Positions 12,917 to 24,942 of a stretch of DNA of 64,000 bases are shown one piece after another. The translations under genes and the position numbers were made by a program. Below the pieces are notes generated by a model, which made no database searches, was not told the origin of the DNA, and saw nothing but the letters and a program-made list of their open reading frames with translations. Source of the stretch: Rosellinia necatrix (taxonomy: Eukaryota; Ascomycota; Sordariomycetes; Xylariales; Xylariaceae); assembly GCA_021209875.1 (NCBI GenBank), contig JAGYVD010000003.1, forward strand, positions 3,596,001-3,660,000. Direction: 5' to 3'. Position 1 is the stretch's first letter. Each line of letters starts with the position of its first letter.

Positions 12917-14445
12917 GAGGTGTCGTTGCTATTGTTTGTCATGACGGGACTGGGCCATCTACCTAGCCTTGGCTAGTAACGGGCATCAGCCTAGTTATTT
13001 AGTCGGTGGCTAGTAGTCCGTTCGTTCTGTTTGGTCTGTTCGGTAAAGTGGTGACGTCTAGGACAACGCAGTATATATAGTATGTATATACAGCTCTAGC
13101 CGTTGTGGCCGACGGAGTATTAGTCAGTTTGTCAAGTGCCAACTTTTGTATCTGTTGAACCACTAGTTCTGCAGTCTAATAACCAACCTATAAAGCCCTT
13201 CCGTATTGCAGCTGTATCTGACCTGGTTCATCATACATAAGTAGCGCTGTAACATTGTTATTGTTGCTGTTTAGAGAACGAGGCATTTCACACACAAAAA
13301 AGGCTTTATGTTGAAATGGTTTTATTGCTTGTAAGATGAAAACTACGTAGTACATGTGCTTATTTGTGTTAGGTTTATCTCTTCTTGTTTTATGATTTAT
13401 GTTTTGTCAGAAGTGGTCCCCCTGGTCCTCCGTAGCCTTGCCTACTAGTCTATAGTCAGTGCAATAAGAGTTAAATGTTAAATTCCAGGCTTTGTTTTTC
13501 TCTAAAACACTACTGCCTACCATGTTATCTTCTGTAGTTGTAGGGGGAGGTAGGACCCACAGTGTCGAGTGGTTAACTACTACGGTGAGCGTTCATGTCA
13601 TCCCTTCTACAACTTTGCTTTCAATCGCTACATAGGTAGTTTGAAATTATGTTCATGTTATAAATAAACTTGGCTGCTGCTACATGTCTGATTAAAACAT
13701 GTATCTTTGGCCGCTCTGACGATCAAAGGAATACATAGTTAGATCAGGATTTCAAGTATATATATATATCTATATATATTTAAACAATTGGTTCCGCAGT
13801 TTAGCCTTCTAATAACCTCGCTAGGAGGTAGAACTTTTCAACAATTCGATTAAGCCCGCTGGTCTAGACCTTGGGTCACAGAACACAGCTACCGTACTAT
13901 ACCATGACACGGCTACCTAGGTATTACCAGAGATAATTAGACGCCATTCGGGCGGCTGGATCGTCTGCAGCTGTTTATATGACTACGGACAGGATTGTGA
14001 CATCTTGTCGAGAATTCCAATTGTGGGGGGTTGGGGTTGGAAGCTGGCCGCCACCGCGCACAGGCTAAAATATAGCATACAGTATACTGAATAGTATGTG
14101 ACCACGTAAGGAGGATGGGCTTCTCTCATCGGATAATAACACAGGTCATTCCCAGAATCATCAGCGATTGGAACATGATGAATGGCGGGCAGAGAACGGT
14201 CCTGAATTGTTAAATTGTGAGGATGTCGCTTTACTCAATCATTCGGATATAACAGTGCTACGCGACTCGTGCCTTACACCAGAAGAGAAGCTTCGTGTCT
14301 CGAGGTAAGTTGCGATTGGCCTAAGGCGACAAAGTCAGTGGCTAATAGCCATACACATGGAGGGGGTATCCTGACCTTTGGTTTGCGCCATACATACTTG
14401 AAATATAGAGTGGTAACCGTATCATCGCCAATATATCCTTGAGTA
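12917..14445. other. AT-rich convergent intergenic region
   Basis: No gene is recognised in these 1.5 kb between convergent neighbours. There is a TA-rich tract at about 13757-13785 and another near 13070-13092. The base composition is more AT-rich than the flanking genes. I looked for a transposon remnant or tRNA (no GGTTCGANTCC B-box) and found neither. Confidence 0.4.
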
Positions 14446-15129
14446 TCATTTCCCGTTCTGCTTCCCCGTGAAGGCGGGATTCTGTTCCATAGTCGACGAG
14501 ATGAAGCCCCTCAAGGCGGCCCACCTATTTCCAGTCGAAGCTGCCTGGCTCGGTGCCTGGCCCTGCGCCTCCGGCTGAGTCTGGATTTGCGTATCCATGG
14601 CGTCACCAGGATTACTAACGCCTATGGCATTCAGCTGCGCGAGGCTATGGCTAAAGCGATCCATCTCCCCCTTGACAATCTTCTCCTTCTTTCTAAGCGC
14701 GCCTTTCTTCATCTTGAGGCTCTTGTGTCTGACCTTCCCCTCGCGGAGCTGGCGGAGTCCCTCTTCTGTCTCGCCCTCGGCTAGAAGGTCCGGCAGGGCG
14801 TCGGCTAGAGACTCGAGGTTCGTTACAAGCTTCTTGTTGGGTCTGCGGCGTTTCAGTGCTTTCTGGTGGGTCTTCTGGACTCGTGACATAAATGACGAGT
14901 GCTTTATAGTTCTCTTATCCTTCTTTGAGCTGGTGAAGCCGTCTACCGAGGGTGTGATGGCATCGGGTCGTGGTGCTTTGCGCGGAGCGTGGGGTTCGAT
15001 ACCCGCTTTCGCCGTGAGTTTCGCGCGCAGCGAGCGCCGTTTTGAGGGGGCCACAGGTGCCTACATATTGAATGAGTGACCGTTGTCACTAAAGACCCGA
15101 TATCAAACGTGATGCATTCGGCTTACCAT
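14446..15129 (-). CDS. SLX9: Slx9-like ribosome biogenesis protein
   Basis: Slx9 (FAM207 family) is a small basic nucleolar/nuclear protein that helps 40S precursor maturation and export. Exon 1 of the coding sequence is only the ATG (15129-15127). After a 66-nt intron beginning GTAAGC and ending GTAG, exon 2 runs 15060-14446. The product is 205 residues and starts M-APVAPSKRRSLRAK. The family core is clear: SRVQKTHQKALKRRRPNKKL, then NLESLADALPDL, followed by a lysine-rich region (HKSLKMKKGALRKKEK) and FSHSLAQLNAIG. The C-terminal NRWAALRGFISSTMEQNPAF segment is also characteristic. The alternative of a GTG start in exon 2 is unlikely in a eukaryote, and the split ATG gives a better N-terminus. 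Confidence 0.85.
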
Positions 15130-15676
15130 GGTGAATGTGCGTTATAGAGCTTTCGTGGTTGGTCGGATAGAATTTTACCACTGCCTCCTGCCTCTGAAGT
15201 TGCTTTACCTACCTATCTACCTACCTAGGCATGGGATGGGACTTGGCGTAGGACTTAGTTGATTACATAAGGTAAGTACATATCTATTCCACGGTACCTA
15301 CTTACCTACTGAAGTACTTGTATAAGTACAAGTAGGTAACTGCCTACCTAGGTAGGTGGTACCCACTTCTCTAAATCGCGATACCCGTTTCCCACCATCT
15401 GCCCTGTGCACCCCACTGCCACTTAGGGAGAAGATGTCTATCGTAACGCCATATGCGTCTATCGGCGCCGAACCCAGCAGCTCTAGCGAGCGAGATCGGG
15501 ACAGGCTCCCAAAGCCAAAGCCCACTACGCCCGAAATCGTCCACTGCATTACTCGGAGTTAGTTATCGCCACTCTCCAGCGTCATGTGAGAATTGTTACG
15601 GGGGCTGTAGGAAGCATCGAGGACGAATTCCACCCGAGGACAAAGTAAAAAGGAAAAGAAAGGCGCCCTTTTATCG
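15130..15676. other. Intergenic region with CCTA palindromes
   Basis: This is the SLX9 promoter side and the 3' flank of the acyltransferase gene. Clusters of CCTACCTA and ACCTAGGTAGGT occur at about 15207-15232 and 15296-15360. The short frames here are not supported as genes. Confidence 0.5.
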
Positions 15677-17550
15677 TCAAGTCACTAGGGAAGGAGAGAG
15701 GGCGACGTGGGCAGTTGACGACTTACGGAGCAACCAGCTAGTAGACCAGAGCCAGAGGAACACGAATGCCAGGTTACCCAGACGGCGCACCCAGCGGGGC
15801 AGCTTCTCGGTCTGCCGCCGCAAGAGGTGCGAAATCGCCGCCTGTAATAACGTGCCTAGGCCTGCGAGCGCAAAAAACAGCGGCGGGTCCCAGTAGTGCG
15901 TCGTCGACACCGAGCTGTAGCTGCCTGCGCAGTGGATTAACCCGGACTGTGCGAACGCTATAGCGGTGCCCACGAGGGGGGTTACTATAGTCAACTTCCC
16001 CATGCCTCGGCCGCCGCTCCTGCGGGGGGACGGCAAGTAACCGTGGCTCAGCAACCACCTGGTCGGCGCCGCGAAACCAACGCGGAAGGTTTGATGCCAC
16101 CAAGCGCCCCAGAACCCGGAGAGTCCGCGGTCCAGGACCTGCGTGAAGGAACCGGTCAGCGATGGTAGGTGCCAAGGGTGGGCGCGGAAGCCAAGGATGG
16201 GGGGGCAGTAGAGGGCAAGGAGCAGGGCACCGGCGTTCCAGACGTATTCCAGTGCGACGTATATCCCGACAAAAGCGAACATGGTGCGCTGTAAGGAGAG
16301 GAATACGGGGTGCAGGGACGCAAGGTGGGCTGGCAAAGGGTAATCGTGCTCCGGGCCGACGATGAAGTACGGGTCCGTCGTCATTATCGTGGCGCAGAAA
16401 TCGAGGATGATATAACTCGGTATAAAGTTAAGAAACCAACGAGAAAATATCAACCTGCTTCGCGAGAGGGTCCGCTCGTAGCCTTGCTTGCTTCGGTGCA
16501 GACCATATTCCAGTGGCAGCTGGCATGTGCCGATTTTAGGAGGCGGTTCGTACGGGGGCAGGCAAGAAGGCGCCCAGTTCCAACCTAGACGAAGCTCAGC
16601 ATATCGTACACGTCGAGTTCCGTGATGGCCGGCTCGTTTCACTTACCGGTTAAACGAAATGAACTAACGATATCAAACGCCCAGTCGAGACGAGTCCAGA
16701 ATGAGGCGTCCGCGGGATACGGTTGCCAGTAATACGTATACTCTTGCTCTCGTGCAAGCCTAATAAGCTCACTCGCTGTTTTAGGCCCAAGCTGTAGATA
16801 TCCGTCATGATTATTTAGAGCGATTATGATTTCCTCCAGGGGAATTCCTTTTGCCTCTCTGCCCACGCAGTTCTCACCCTCCGTGCGCTCTGAGGTCGTG
16901 GGGGGTTGTTTAGTGCAATGTTCCCTTTTCGTCACGCCGTTGCCATTCTCAGCTCCATTCGCTGATAGCCCTCTGGCTTTGGCAATGGTGGCGGAGCCAT
17001 TCGGCTTTGGGTTAAGAGCAATGCTATCAACCTTGACCGGGGCTGATGACGTCTGGTCATTTGGCCCACCAACGCCCGGCTCGGAAGGATGTCTATCACA
17101 GGAAGATGTTGGGAGTCGACCGAGCCCTGGGTTGTTCCTGACATGACTAAGAGACCGGATAATCCTTCGTCTTTCCACTCTCTTCGCATCCCACTGTGGT
17201 CTTGTCCATACCAACAGAGTAAAATTCCAAATGGTCGTCCATGCTGCCACCAACCCCACGGCATAGCTCGAGGCAAAATTTAGGCTTGTCACATTCTTCA
17301 CCATATACCAGTTAAAGGTGCAGATGGAAGCAAGTACAAGCCACCTTGCACGGTATAGCCAAGGCCTGTCTCTGTGCGGGATGGCTAGATACAGCGTCGG
17401 GATAACCCAGTAGGCAATTAGATGTAGTGGTATTACGAATGGCGTCGTAGTACCGGCTTGTACATTGGCGCCAAACGTAGCCTGGTACAACTCCCGGTAG
17501 GTGCTCGCTAGCTCCGGCAGTTGTTGTTGTTGTTGTTGTTGTTGAAGCAT
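15677..17550 (-). CDS. Wax-synthase-like membrane-bound O-acyltransferase
   Basis: The family transfers acyl groups to hydroxyls inside membranes. In fungi many members act on secondary metabolites or sterols, but the substrate here cannot be inferred. Two exons (17550-16647 and 16584-15677) join at T-G-WNW and give 603 residues. The N-terminus is MLQQQQQQQQLPEL, with the Gln run encoded by a CAA repeat at 17519-17543. Hydrophobic helices include FVIPLHLIAYWVIPTLYLAI and a second group from about residue 345. The diagnostic block WTRLDWAFDIVSSFRLTGWNW spans the splice junction, and the putative catalytic histidine is His465 in WGAWWHQTFR. An unusually long polar linker (about residues 125-255) separates the first helices from the conserved core. 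A possible terminal intron (GTAAGTCG to CCCTAG) would change only the last few residues. Confidence 0.8.
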
Positions 17551-18339
17551 GACGAGGGGCTATTTGTATGGCTGTTTTTCGTTTCTCTTATAGCTAGTTC
17601 CCGAAGCAGTACCGGTGCCCCTTAAAAAGGTTGCTAAACTTGAGTTGCAATTTGAGGTAAAGCTCCCATCACCGTCAGCTGAGTCTTGTAGTTGCGGAAT
17701 AGGATAGGTTCAAGGGGTGCTGTGCTCAGTTAAGCGGATGAACTTGGCTGAATGACTACGACATACGTAGTACACTGTAGCTAGGTAGTTAAAGAAAGCC
17801 CAAAACACGGGCTTGATAGCGTACAGATCTACTATCATGGCAAAATCATCAAAACAGAAATTAATATCTACCGTGTAGATACTTTGTTTAGGTAACTACT
17901 TAGTACCTAGTGCAAGCACACTATTTATCTGGCTAGTGCAACTTGCAGCACAAGACGTGGCGTGGCAAAACATGGATGGCCTCCAGATTAGTATTGGCTA
18001 GTTGCGGTGGGTAGGTCCTCTTGTGACCGCTAAGATCAATTTAATTACATGCTTATTGATTTGGTGTACCTAACGCTAAGGGTTTTTTTTTTTCCCTCTT
18101 CCTATTTCTCTTCGGGCCTGTATCAGCAGCAATGACGTCAATCTAGCCAGCCACCTAGAAGTACCGACTCTCAATCACTTTATACGGGCTGCGATAGAAA
18201 GCGGCACAGACCCCAACTCTGAATACATACCTATCCAGTACCTATCACCTAATGCACCTATTGTATCTAATTTGCCAAAACACCATGTCGTCACCCGAAC
18301 TAAGCAATGCGTAGATACCTATCGGCTCCCACAAGCAGT
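17551..18339. other. Intergenic region
   Basis: This is the promoter side of the acyltransferase gene and the 3' flank of the next minus-strand gene. I see no coding potential. A poly-T run lies near 18081-18092. Confidence 0.5.
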
Positions 18340-19040
18340 CTAGGCCTGAACCCAAGCCGCGAGCCATGCCACCACCCACCAAAAGAGCCAACCAACGGAA
18401 ACCGCTAGGGTAGATAATGCTAAAAGGACAGGGGTTTGTATCGCGAACGCATCTGCTGCCTCTGCCCTAAAAAGCCTCTCCTGTTGCGTGTGATAAAACC
18501 ATGGGTGATCCGCCGTTGCCATTGACCTGGTGAGATTGTCTCCATTCTTTACCCGGGTTCTATGGCGAAGGGTAGTATCTGTTGGTTGCGGTGACGACCG
18601 CTCTCGATGACTGTCCACCCAATTGTATGGTGAAGGAGGTTGCCTATATAAAAGTCTATGCCACCAGGGCCTCCTCACTTCGCCGTTATTCGCGTTACGC
18701 CGGGCTCGGTAATGGTTGTCTATCAGATACAGTGATAGGACGAACGCGACAAAGCTTACTGGCGTCACGATGGCCTGTACCAGGTTGGCGTGAGCAGATA
18801 TTCCATGCTGCTATGGGTGTCGGACATCATGGCATAGCAGAGTGAGGTTTGTATCTGTATGACTAAGAGCGTCTCGGTCGACCCCTTCAGAGCCGATCCG
18901 AACATGCGGCGGAGCGGTTGAGAGGCAGCAAATGGAAAAGGCTAGATAATACTTACGCGGTAAATCTTAGTCTGCCAGCCAACTTTGTCAACCCTCGCCC
19001 GCCAAGACGCGTCCGCCGTCGTAGGCATAGCAGCATTCAT
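18340..19040 (-). CDS. Small two-helix membrane protein, fungal, unknown function
   Basis: Exon 1 (19040-18957) encodes MNAAMPTTADASWRARVDKV followed by GWQTKIYR and ends at a GTAAGT donor. Exon 2 is best started at 18807 after a CAG (or at 18810 after TAG) and ends at 18340, giving about 183 residues with closed phase. Two hydrophobic stretches are evident: VQAIVTPVSFVAFVLSLYLI near the N-terminus and VLLALSTLAVSVGWLFWWVV near the C-terminus. Between them lies a polar segment with WFYHTQQERLFRAEAADAFA. I remember similar short fungal membrane proteins but no assigned role. The exact exon 2 acceptor is the least certain part of the model. Confidence 0.6.
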
Positions 19041-19589
19041 AGTTTGATAGTCAAGTGTGGAATGGAATAATAAGAAATGAACGGCGGGTTAGAGCATGAA
19101 TAACCCCTCAAATGCCATGTCAGCACTGATGTAAAATCGACCCAATCAAGGTCCCTGTGAACTAAAGGTAGATAGTACCTAGGTAGGTAGTATTATCAGC
19201 GTCTAGTAGGTAGGTACCTAGGTATTGGTCCAACAAGCTTATCGATATACACACGTTCGGAGGTAGGGGTTTTGGGACCGCTGGGTAGTGCAAGTAGGTA
19301 TAGGTATCTAGAAAGGCACTAAGGCAACCTCGGGTTGTTTGGTATCCCGGGACCACGGGACACTCCGGTATCACTCCGTCCCGCCCTTATACAATAAGGA
19401 AATAACGAACTCTGAGCAGATACAATTGCTACATGGCTCTGATTGCTTAGTAAACAATCCCGCCCACACCGTCGTACCATTTATAGCTCAGGTGAAAATA
19501 AACACGACTAGTAGGGAGCATGTTTGGTGCAGCCGCCCGCCGCAACATCGATTCTATTCTCAACTATCCTACCATGCCAGTCGACCGCC
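19041..19589. other. Intergenic region with CCTA/TAGG palindromes
   Basis: It lies between the HIS1 3' end and the upstream side of the small membrane-protein gene. CCTAGGTAGGTA-type palindromes occur at about 19168-19226. No supported gene. Confidence 0.5.
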
Positions 19590-20740
19590 TTAGTCGCGAC
19601 TGTTCTTTATGTCCAACACTAGGATATCCTGCGCGCCAATTTTACCCAGTTCGTCCATAATTGGTGCGATGCTCTTTTTCTCTACCATCACGCTGACGGC
19701 GACCCACCCCTCCTCGTCGAGCGATGTCACCGTCGGCGCTCTCTTCCCGGGAGCGACTCGGGAAGCTTCCGTAAGGGTGTCCCTCCGAATATTGTATTGG
19801 CATAACACGTATTTTTGGGCCGTTATGACGCCGCGAATGCGTTGTGCGATGAGATTGACCAGCTCCGGGTTGCTAGGTTGTCGAGACTTGATTAGGATGG
19901 CGCTACTTTCGACTACGGTGTCGATAGGTTTTAAGCCTGCAGCCTTCATGGTCTCACCGGATTCTGACCATGTTAGTGAATATTCGATACGTAGTTACGT
20001 CTTGCCGGGACTTGATCATCACCTACCAACAAGGTCGACAATTCCATCAGCCACACCAAGGGCGCAAGCTGCTTCGACGCTGCCACTCAACTCGATAATT
20101 TTGGTTCGCAATTTGCCGGGTGGGCCCACTGGTTGATCTTTCGTCCGCTCCATCGAAGAATCCGTTTCCATTTCTAGATTTGCGAAGTATTTCCGTGCCA
20201 AGTGGACGAAACTAGTGCCGATGTTCTTCCCAACGAGGTCCTTCGGCGAATTGTAGCTCCCACCCTCTGGAACCTGGACCTGCAGTCTGCAGCCACCAAA
20301 ACCGAGATCTAGCACAGTCTCGCACCCGGAACCCCTGCCACCGTGAACGGCTTCCTCCTCTGACGTTATCTCCCCCGAAAAACGCCTCGCTCGGTAAACT
20401 GCGCGCACGCCAGCATCGTGTTCCTGGACCTGGTCCCACCCGGTGATTCCCAGGTCAACCTGACCTTCTCCAACGAAGGTAGGTATATCAGCCGCAGGAA
20501 GGAAGACGAGAGCAATGGGCAGATTTTTAACAAGAGCTATGTCGAGGCGGTTTTCTCTCCTGAACTGGATATCGGCACCTTCGAGGAGATTAAGCGAGGA
20601 CTGGTTCAGCCGGCCCTCTGTTCTGGGGATTAGCGGGGAATGTTTGAAATGCTTCTGGTGTAGATGGTATACGTACTCTTGGGCACAGCGAACAAAAGCC
20701 GTCCTTCGAGGCTAGCGTTGATGGGAACAAGGTCAGTCAT
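19590..20740 (-). CDS. HIS1: ATP phosphoribosyltransferase (histidine biosynthesis, step 1)
   Basis: The enzyme condenses ATP with PRPP to give phosphoribosyl-ATP, the committed and histidine-feedback-inhibited step. Exons are 20740-20677, 20617-20027 and 19963-19590, giving 342 residues. The start MTDLVPINASLEGRLLFAVP is followed across intron 1 by KKGRLNQSSLNLLEGADIQF. Family blocks include DIPTFVGEGQVDLGITGWDQ, the GFGGCRLQVQVPEGG segment and GIVDLVESGETMKAAGL spanning intron 2. The C-terminal regulatory domain (about the last 80 residues, from QRIRGVITAQKYVLCQYN) identifies it as the long, self-regulated HisG form. An acidic/polar insertion ARRFSGEITSEEEAVHGGRG and a second (MERTKDQPVGPPGKL) make it longer than the yeast protein of about 297 residues. 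Confidence 0.95.
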
Positions 20741-22064
20741 TTTGTCAACTAGTTTGAGGCCGTTTGAAGATATGTCTGCGAAATTTAACAGGGGTAAATA
20801 CGAACTGGTTTACTAGATCCATAGTTCAACCCCGCGAGGCGGTATGTGATACGGGTATGTAACAGAAACCCCTCTTGGCGGCGGCGGCGTATAACATGTA
20901 GTAGGTAAGGTCTAATTGGAAGGGCTTTTGGAGAAGGGCAATCAAGGGTGTTGTGTGACTGTTTATCGATTGAGGTTCTGGTACGATATCCCACCAAGCG
21001 CGAGTGTATGGAATTTTCCTCATACCAACCCCACGTTCCTAGATCGGAGCCTACTCTTGGTTACCATCTACTCTGGTGCCTATGGCCCGAATGGTGGTGG
21101 GGCAAATGTAGGTGCCGCATCCGAGACGAATTAAAGTAAGATTAATCTGGCATAATACACTACGTCTACTCTAGTGTAGGAAGGGTGTGCCTGTAACTAC
21201 AATGTACATGCAAGTTACAAATAGTGTACTTGCGTAAGTTGTACGTCGTTCCGGGTTGTCTGCCAAAGTTCTTACTTAAAGAGAGCTAGCGTTCTGTCAA
21301 TTGACGCAGCCAACGCTCAGGTTGCAACCGGGTTTCAGTCAGGTACGCTTCCAACTAGGTTAGGCACTTCCTAACGGCGGTTCCCGAGTATAACTGCGCC
21401 ATAATTGGAACAGAGATGAACTTAATGCTAAGATCGGTTAGTACAAGGTACTTGCACAGTGGATGCTTTGGTGGAATATGTTGGGTACTTCAAACATCAG
21501 TGTTTTGAGGTTGCCTAGCCCTTAACAAGTGCGTCTTGACAGCACGAGGAAAACATCTTTCGTGATCGCTGGGCCAGGGTATTGTGTCATGTACTACTAC
21601 CCTGCAATAAGGTACCTTACCTGGCTGCAGCGCAGGCAGTGTACCTACCTAGGTAGTGTAGTATATGCAATGCGAAGCCACAGTGGAGCATCGCGGACCA
21701 TTCCATAGGTACGCTAAGAGCAGGCCCCCCCTGATTTGAACATGTTCCAAACTTATTTTCCCTACAAGGCCAGCTTTAAAGTTGTATTATTCCCTTTTTT
21801 TTATCGACATACTGCCCGGTTTTACTTGCGAACCCACGCGACCACCAACGAAACACCCCAGGAGCCAGCATCGAGCTGGAATTCGGCTGAATGGGAGCCA
21901 CTGTCACCTTTAGACGAAGAATACTAGCCCTGGCCTAGTGATCTTCCCGCATTGCTGAACCTTTTAAGTTCTACGCAAGTCCGCAGCCGACGCTAATCAC
22001 CCCGATCTCGAGACGGACTCTCAACCGGGACTACGCGCTGCACATCTCGACCCTATTCTAGACC
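20741..22064. other. Divergent promoter region, HIS1/sugar transporter
   Basis: These 1.3 kb sit between two divergent starts. I found no perfect TGASTCA element by eye. A short frame at 21736-21927 is not convincing as an upstream exon, because an in-frame TAG precedes the transporter ATG. A CCTACCTAGGTAG cluster lies near 21640-21655. Confidence 0.45.
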
Positions 22065-24221
22065 ATGTCGCAATGGCTGGGGCAACCCTCGATTAAGGGT
22101 AGCTCAGAGGCATCCCGGATGGCGTTGCTGACCTTAAGCACCATCGGTATCACGTAGGCATATTCTGCCATGATACCAAGCCCCACACCACTGATCGTGT
22201 TGATAGATTCGTCTGGGGTGTTGAACAAACCTATTGCACGCCTTATCTCCTCTCCCTCGGTTTGACTAAGAGCAAGACCTCCCTCGTATGGATCGCCGGT
22301 CCGCTGTCGGGACTTATCGTACAGCCTATTGTCGGGACTGTCGCGGACAAGTCGACTTTGAAATGGGGGCGAAGGAGACCCTTCATTTTGACCGGAGCCA
22401 TTATAACAGCACTATTCTTACTTCTCCTAGGATTCACGGAGGATATTATAAGCTTCTTCGTCGAGGACAAGAAGTCGGCACAGCACTTAACTGTTTCAGC
22501 TGCCGTGCTAGCCATCGTAAGCGTTTCCTGGATCATTTCTGCTGCCTGCCCTCCTCGTCTTCCAAAGCACAAGGCTCCTATCTAGACCCGTCACCACCTC
22601 TGGCTAAAGCATTTTGTACACGCGAGAGAGAATCCGTCATATTAATCCGTCATATTATTTCACAGACAGTCACTAATCAAACATGTTGTAGTACGCGGTC
22701 GATTTTTCTATCAATGCAGGTCCGTTCCACGTATCCGTGTAAATGGGCGGTCGGAAGTTCTGGTCTGACACCGACACAGTGATGAGTGCAGCAAGAAGTC
22801 TTGTCGTCGACACGCTCCCAATTGAGAAGCAACAAACCGGTTCCGCTTGGGGTATGTTTCTCATGAAGGTGCTCTCAATCGATCCTGCTAATATAATGAG
22901 TAGGAAGCAGGATGTCAGCAATTGGCCACGGAATTGCATTCGCCACCGGGGCAATTGACCTTCCTTCGCTACTTGGCAAATCTCTGGGCGAAACTCAATT
23001 TAAACAACTCACAGTTCTTGCGGCGTTTGGCCTTGTCGCGACATGTAGTATAACATGCTGGGCTGTGACAGAGAGGGTGCTACTTTCTACCCCGAAACCA
23101 AATAAAGAGGATGGGTTGTACCAAGTTGCTAGCCATATTTGGTCGACACTCTTACACCTCCCCCCACGTATCAGGGCAATTTGCATTGCGAACTTTTGGG
23201 CTTGGATAGGGTGGTTCCCATTTCTATTTTATAGCACAACTTGGATTGGTGAAACCTATTTTCGCTATGATGCTCCTCATAGCGCGAAACAGTCCAAAGA
23301 TGCATTAGGAGAGGTTGGTCGGGTTGGGAGCAAAGCATTTATTATCGTAAGTAGAAGTTCATTCATCGGATGCGAGGTCGCCGCGTACATTTTCCCACGG
23401 TCCCGGAACATCCATGGACTACACTTGAAATGGTGATGGCTAACTACCAGGGCGGCCAGTATTCGCTTATAACCTTCTTTGGGTCTTGGTTCCTCCCTCT
23501 CGTGATCAAGTCGCCTGATGACCGAAACTACACGCAACGGCCTCCGGAGAGCCTCAGGGGTATCGTTGAGAAATTCAACAAATATAAGCCCGATCTATTG
23601 ACCGCGTGGATGTGCGCTCACGCGACATTTGCATCGGCCATGCTGTTCGCTCCGTTTGCTAAGAGCTTTACATTCGCGACTATCCTTGTCTGTATATGCG
23701 GACTGTATGTTTTGCCATAATTCTCTGAGCTGCCGTCTATATCAACTAACATGAATGGCAGTCCCTGGAACATTGCGTCATGGGCGCCGCACGCCTTCCT
23801 TGGTGTTGAAGTGAACAAACTCGGTAGCGCGGACGCCGGATCTTATCGACGCCTATCCAACGGCTCGATAGAGATGGCAGACCTGAGCGGCGGTCACCTT
23901 AACACATCTCTCTTGCACCACGAACGTGACAATGATAATCACCATGGCACGGCGAAATCCAGTTCTGGGGGGGAACCGTCCGGCGTTTACTTTGGAATCC
24001 TAAATATTTATACAACAATTCCACAGTTCATAGGCACGATTATATCAACAGTTGTATTCAGTATACTGGAGCCCGGTAAAAGCCCGGAACTCGCTCACGG
24101 CGCTCATCCGGATGAAAGCCACCAAACTGATGGTCTCAACGGGGTAGCCGTCTGTCTCTTTATCGGCGCCTTGAGTGCTATTGCGGCTATTTTCGCGACA
24201 AGAAGGTTGAAGACTTTATAG
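22065..24221 (+). CDS. Sucrose/alpha-glucoside proton symporter (GPH/SUT-type MFS)
   Basis: Plant-SUT-like transporters in fungi import sucrose or maltose with protons at the plasma membrane. Seven exons (22065-22153, 22207-22516, 22692-22719, 22780-22851, 22904-23346, 23460-23704, 23762-24221) close in phase to give 548 residues. The N-terminus MSQWLGQPSIKGSSEASRMA leads into GIT-F-VWGVEQTYCTPYLLSLGL. LKWGRRRPFIL is the conserved loop 2-3 signature of this family. VLAIYAVDFSINAV and ARSLVVDTLPIEKQQTGSAW are further signature blocks, each broken by introns. A long polar cytoplasmic loop rich in His/Ser (about residues 415-455) precedes the last helices (VYFGILNIYTTIPQFIGTII and AVCLFIGALSAIAAIF). 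Exon 3 is only 28 nt. No lesion is seen, so it should be functional. Confidence 0.88.
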
Positions 24222-24942
24222 CCGGTGATAATAATGGTCTGTGTATTGACGATATACCATGGCTTTAAGGGTCTAGGCGGGTTAGATTGGTCCAACTTAA
24301 TGTAGTTTGGTTCGCCTCATTAGAGAACCGTCACCGGAGGTTGGTCCGAGGGAGTTATGCACTTAACAGCATTTGTTTAAAGAGGGGTTTTGCATGGATG
24401 TGGAGTTCCAGGATTAGTTACTCCGTATAGTTAGGCAGATAACTACCCTGCAGATAGATTTTAATGGCACCTTAGATTTGGACTTCAAGTAATTTTTGTT
24501 ATTTTATGTTAGTGTTGAAATGACACTCAAAAGGGATACCTACCTTATCTACCTAGGTAGATGTAACGGGCACTTTTGAATACCTAAGCTAGACGTTAAT
24601 ACTACTACCTACCTACTAAGTAGGTAACTACCTAGGTACCTAAGTAAGTGGTGTATGCCGTAGTGTATGCCGTAGTACCTAGGTACTTACTGCCCGTTGG
24701 TGGTTAAACTGCGCCACGCCTGTCCCGTGGCTGGATTATACTTAACACTTAACACGAAAAACGCGGGTCCATTCTCGCGATACGCGTTGTACCGGTACCT
24801 ACCTAGACTGGCGCTAAATTATGTTATTTGTAGTGCTATAAACCGCATGCTATGCGGATGCAAGGCATATGCCACTTACAATATTCCATGGGCCCAAAGC
24901 ATCATCATATTCGATCGACGGCAGCATAGTACCATTGACAAG
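24222..24942. other. Intergenic region with CCTA/TAGG palindromes
   Basis: Transporter 3' flank and RFC2 promoter. CCTACCTAGGTAG and ACCTAGGTACC clusters lie at about 24537-24563, 24604-24645 and 24673-24690, plus GGTACCTACCTAG at about 24792-24805. No supported gene. Confidence 0.5.

Noticed and set aside
12917..14445. AT-rich gap as a RIP-inactivated transposon
   Set aside because: No degenerate transposase or reverse-transcriptase motif, terminal repeats or extreme AT bias could be seen by eye.
15677..15740. Extra terminal intron in the acyltransferase (GTAAGTCG...CCCTAG)
   Set aside because: The splice consensus is good, but the intron would be only about 42 nt and the effect is limited to the last residues; the unspliced ending was kept.
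21736..21927. Upstream exon of the sugar transporter
   Set aside because: No matching donor or phase was found, the sequence is not family-like, and the ATG at 22065 already gives the expected N-terminus.
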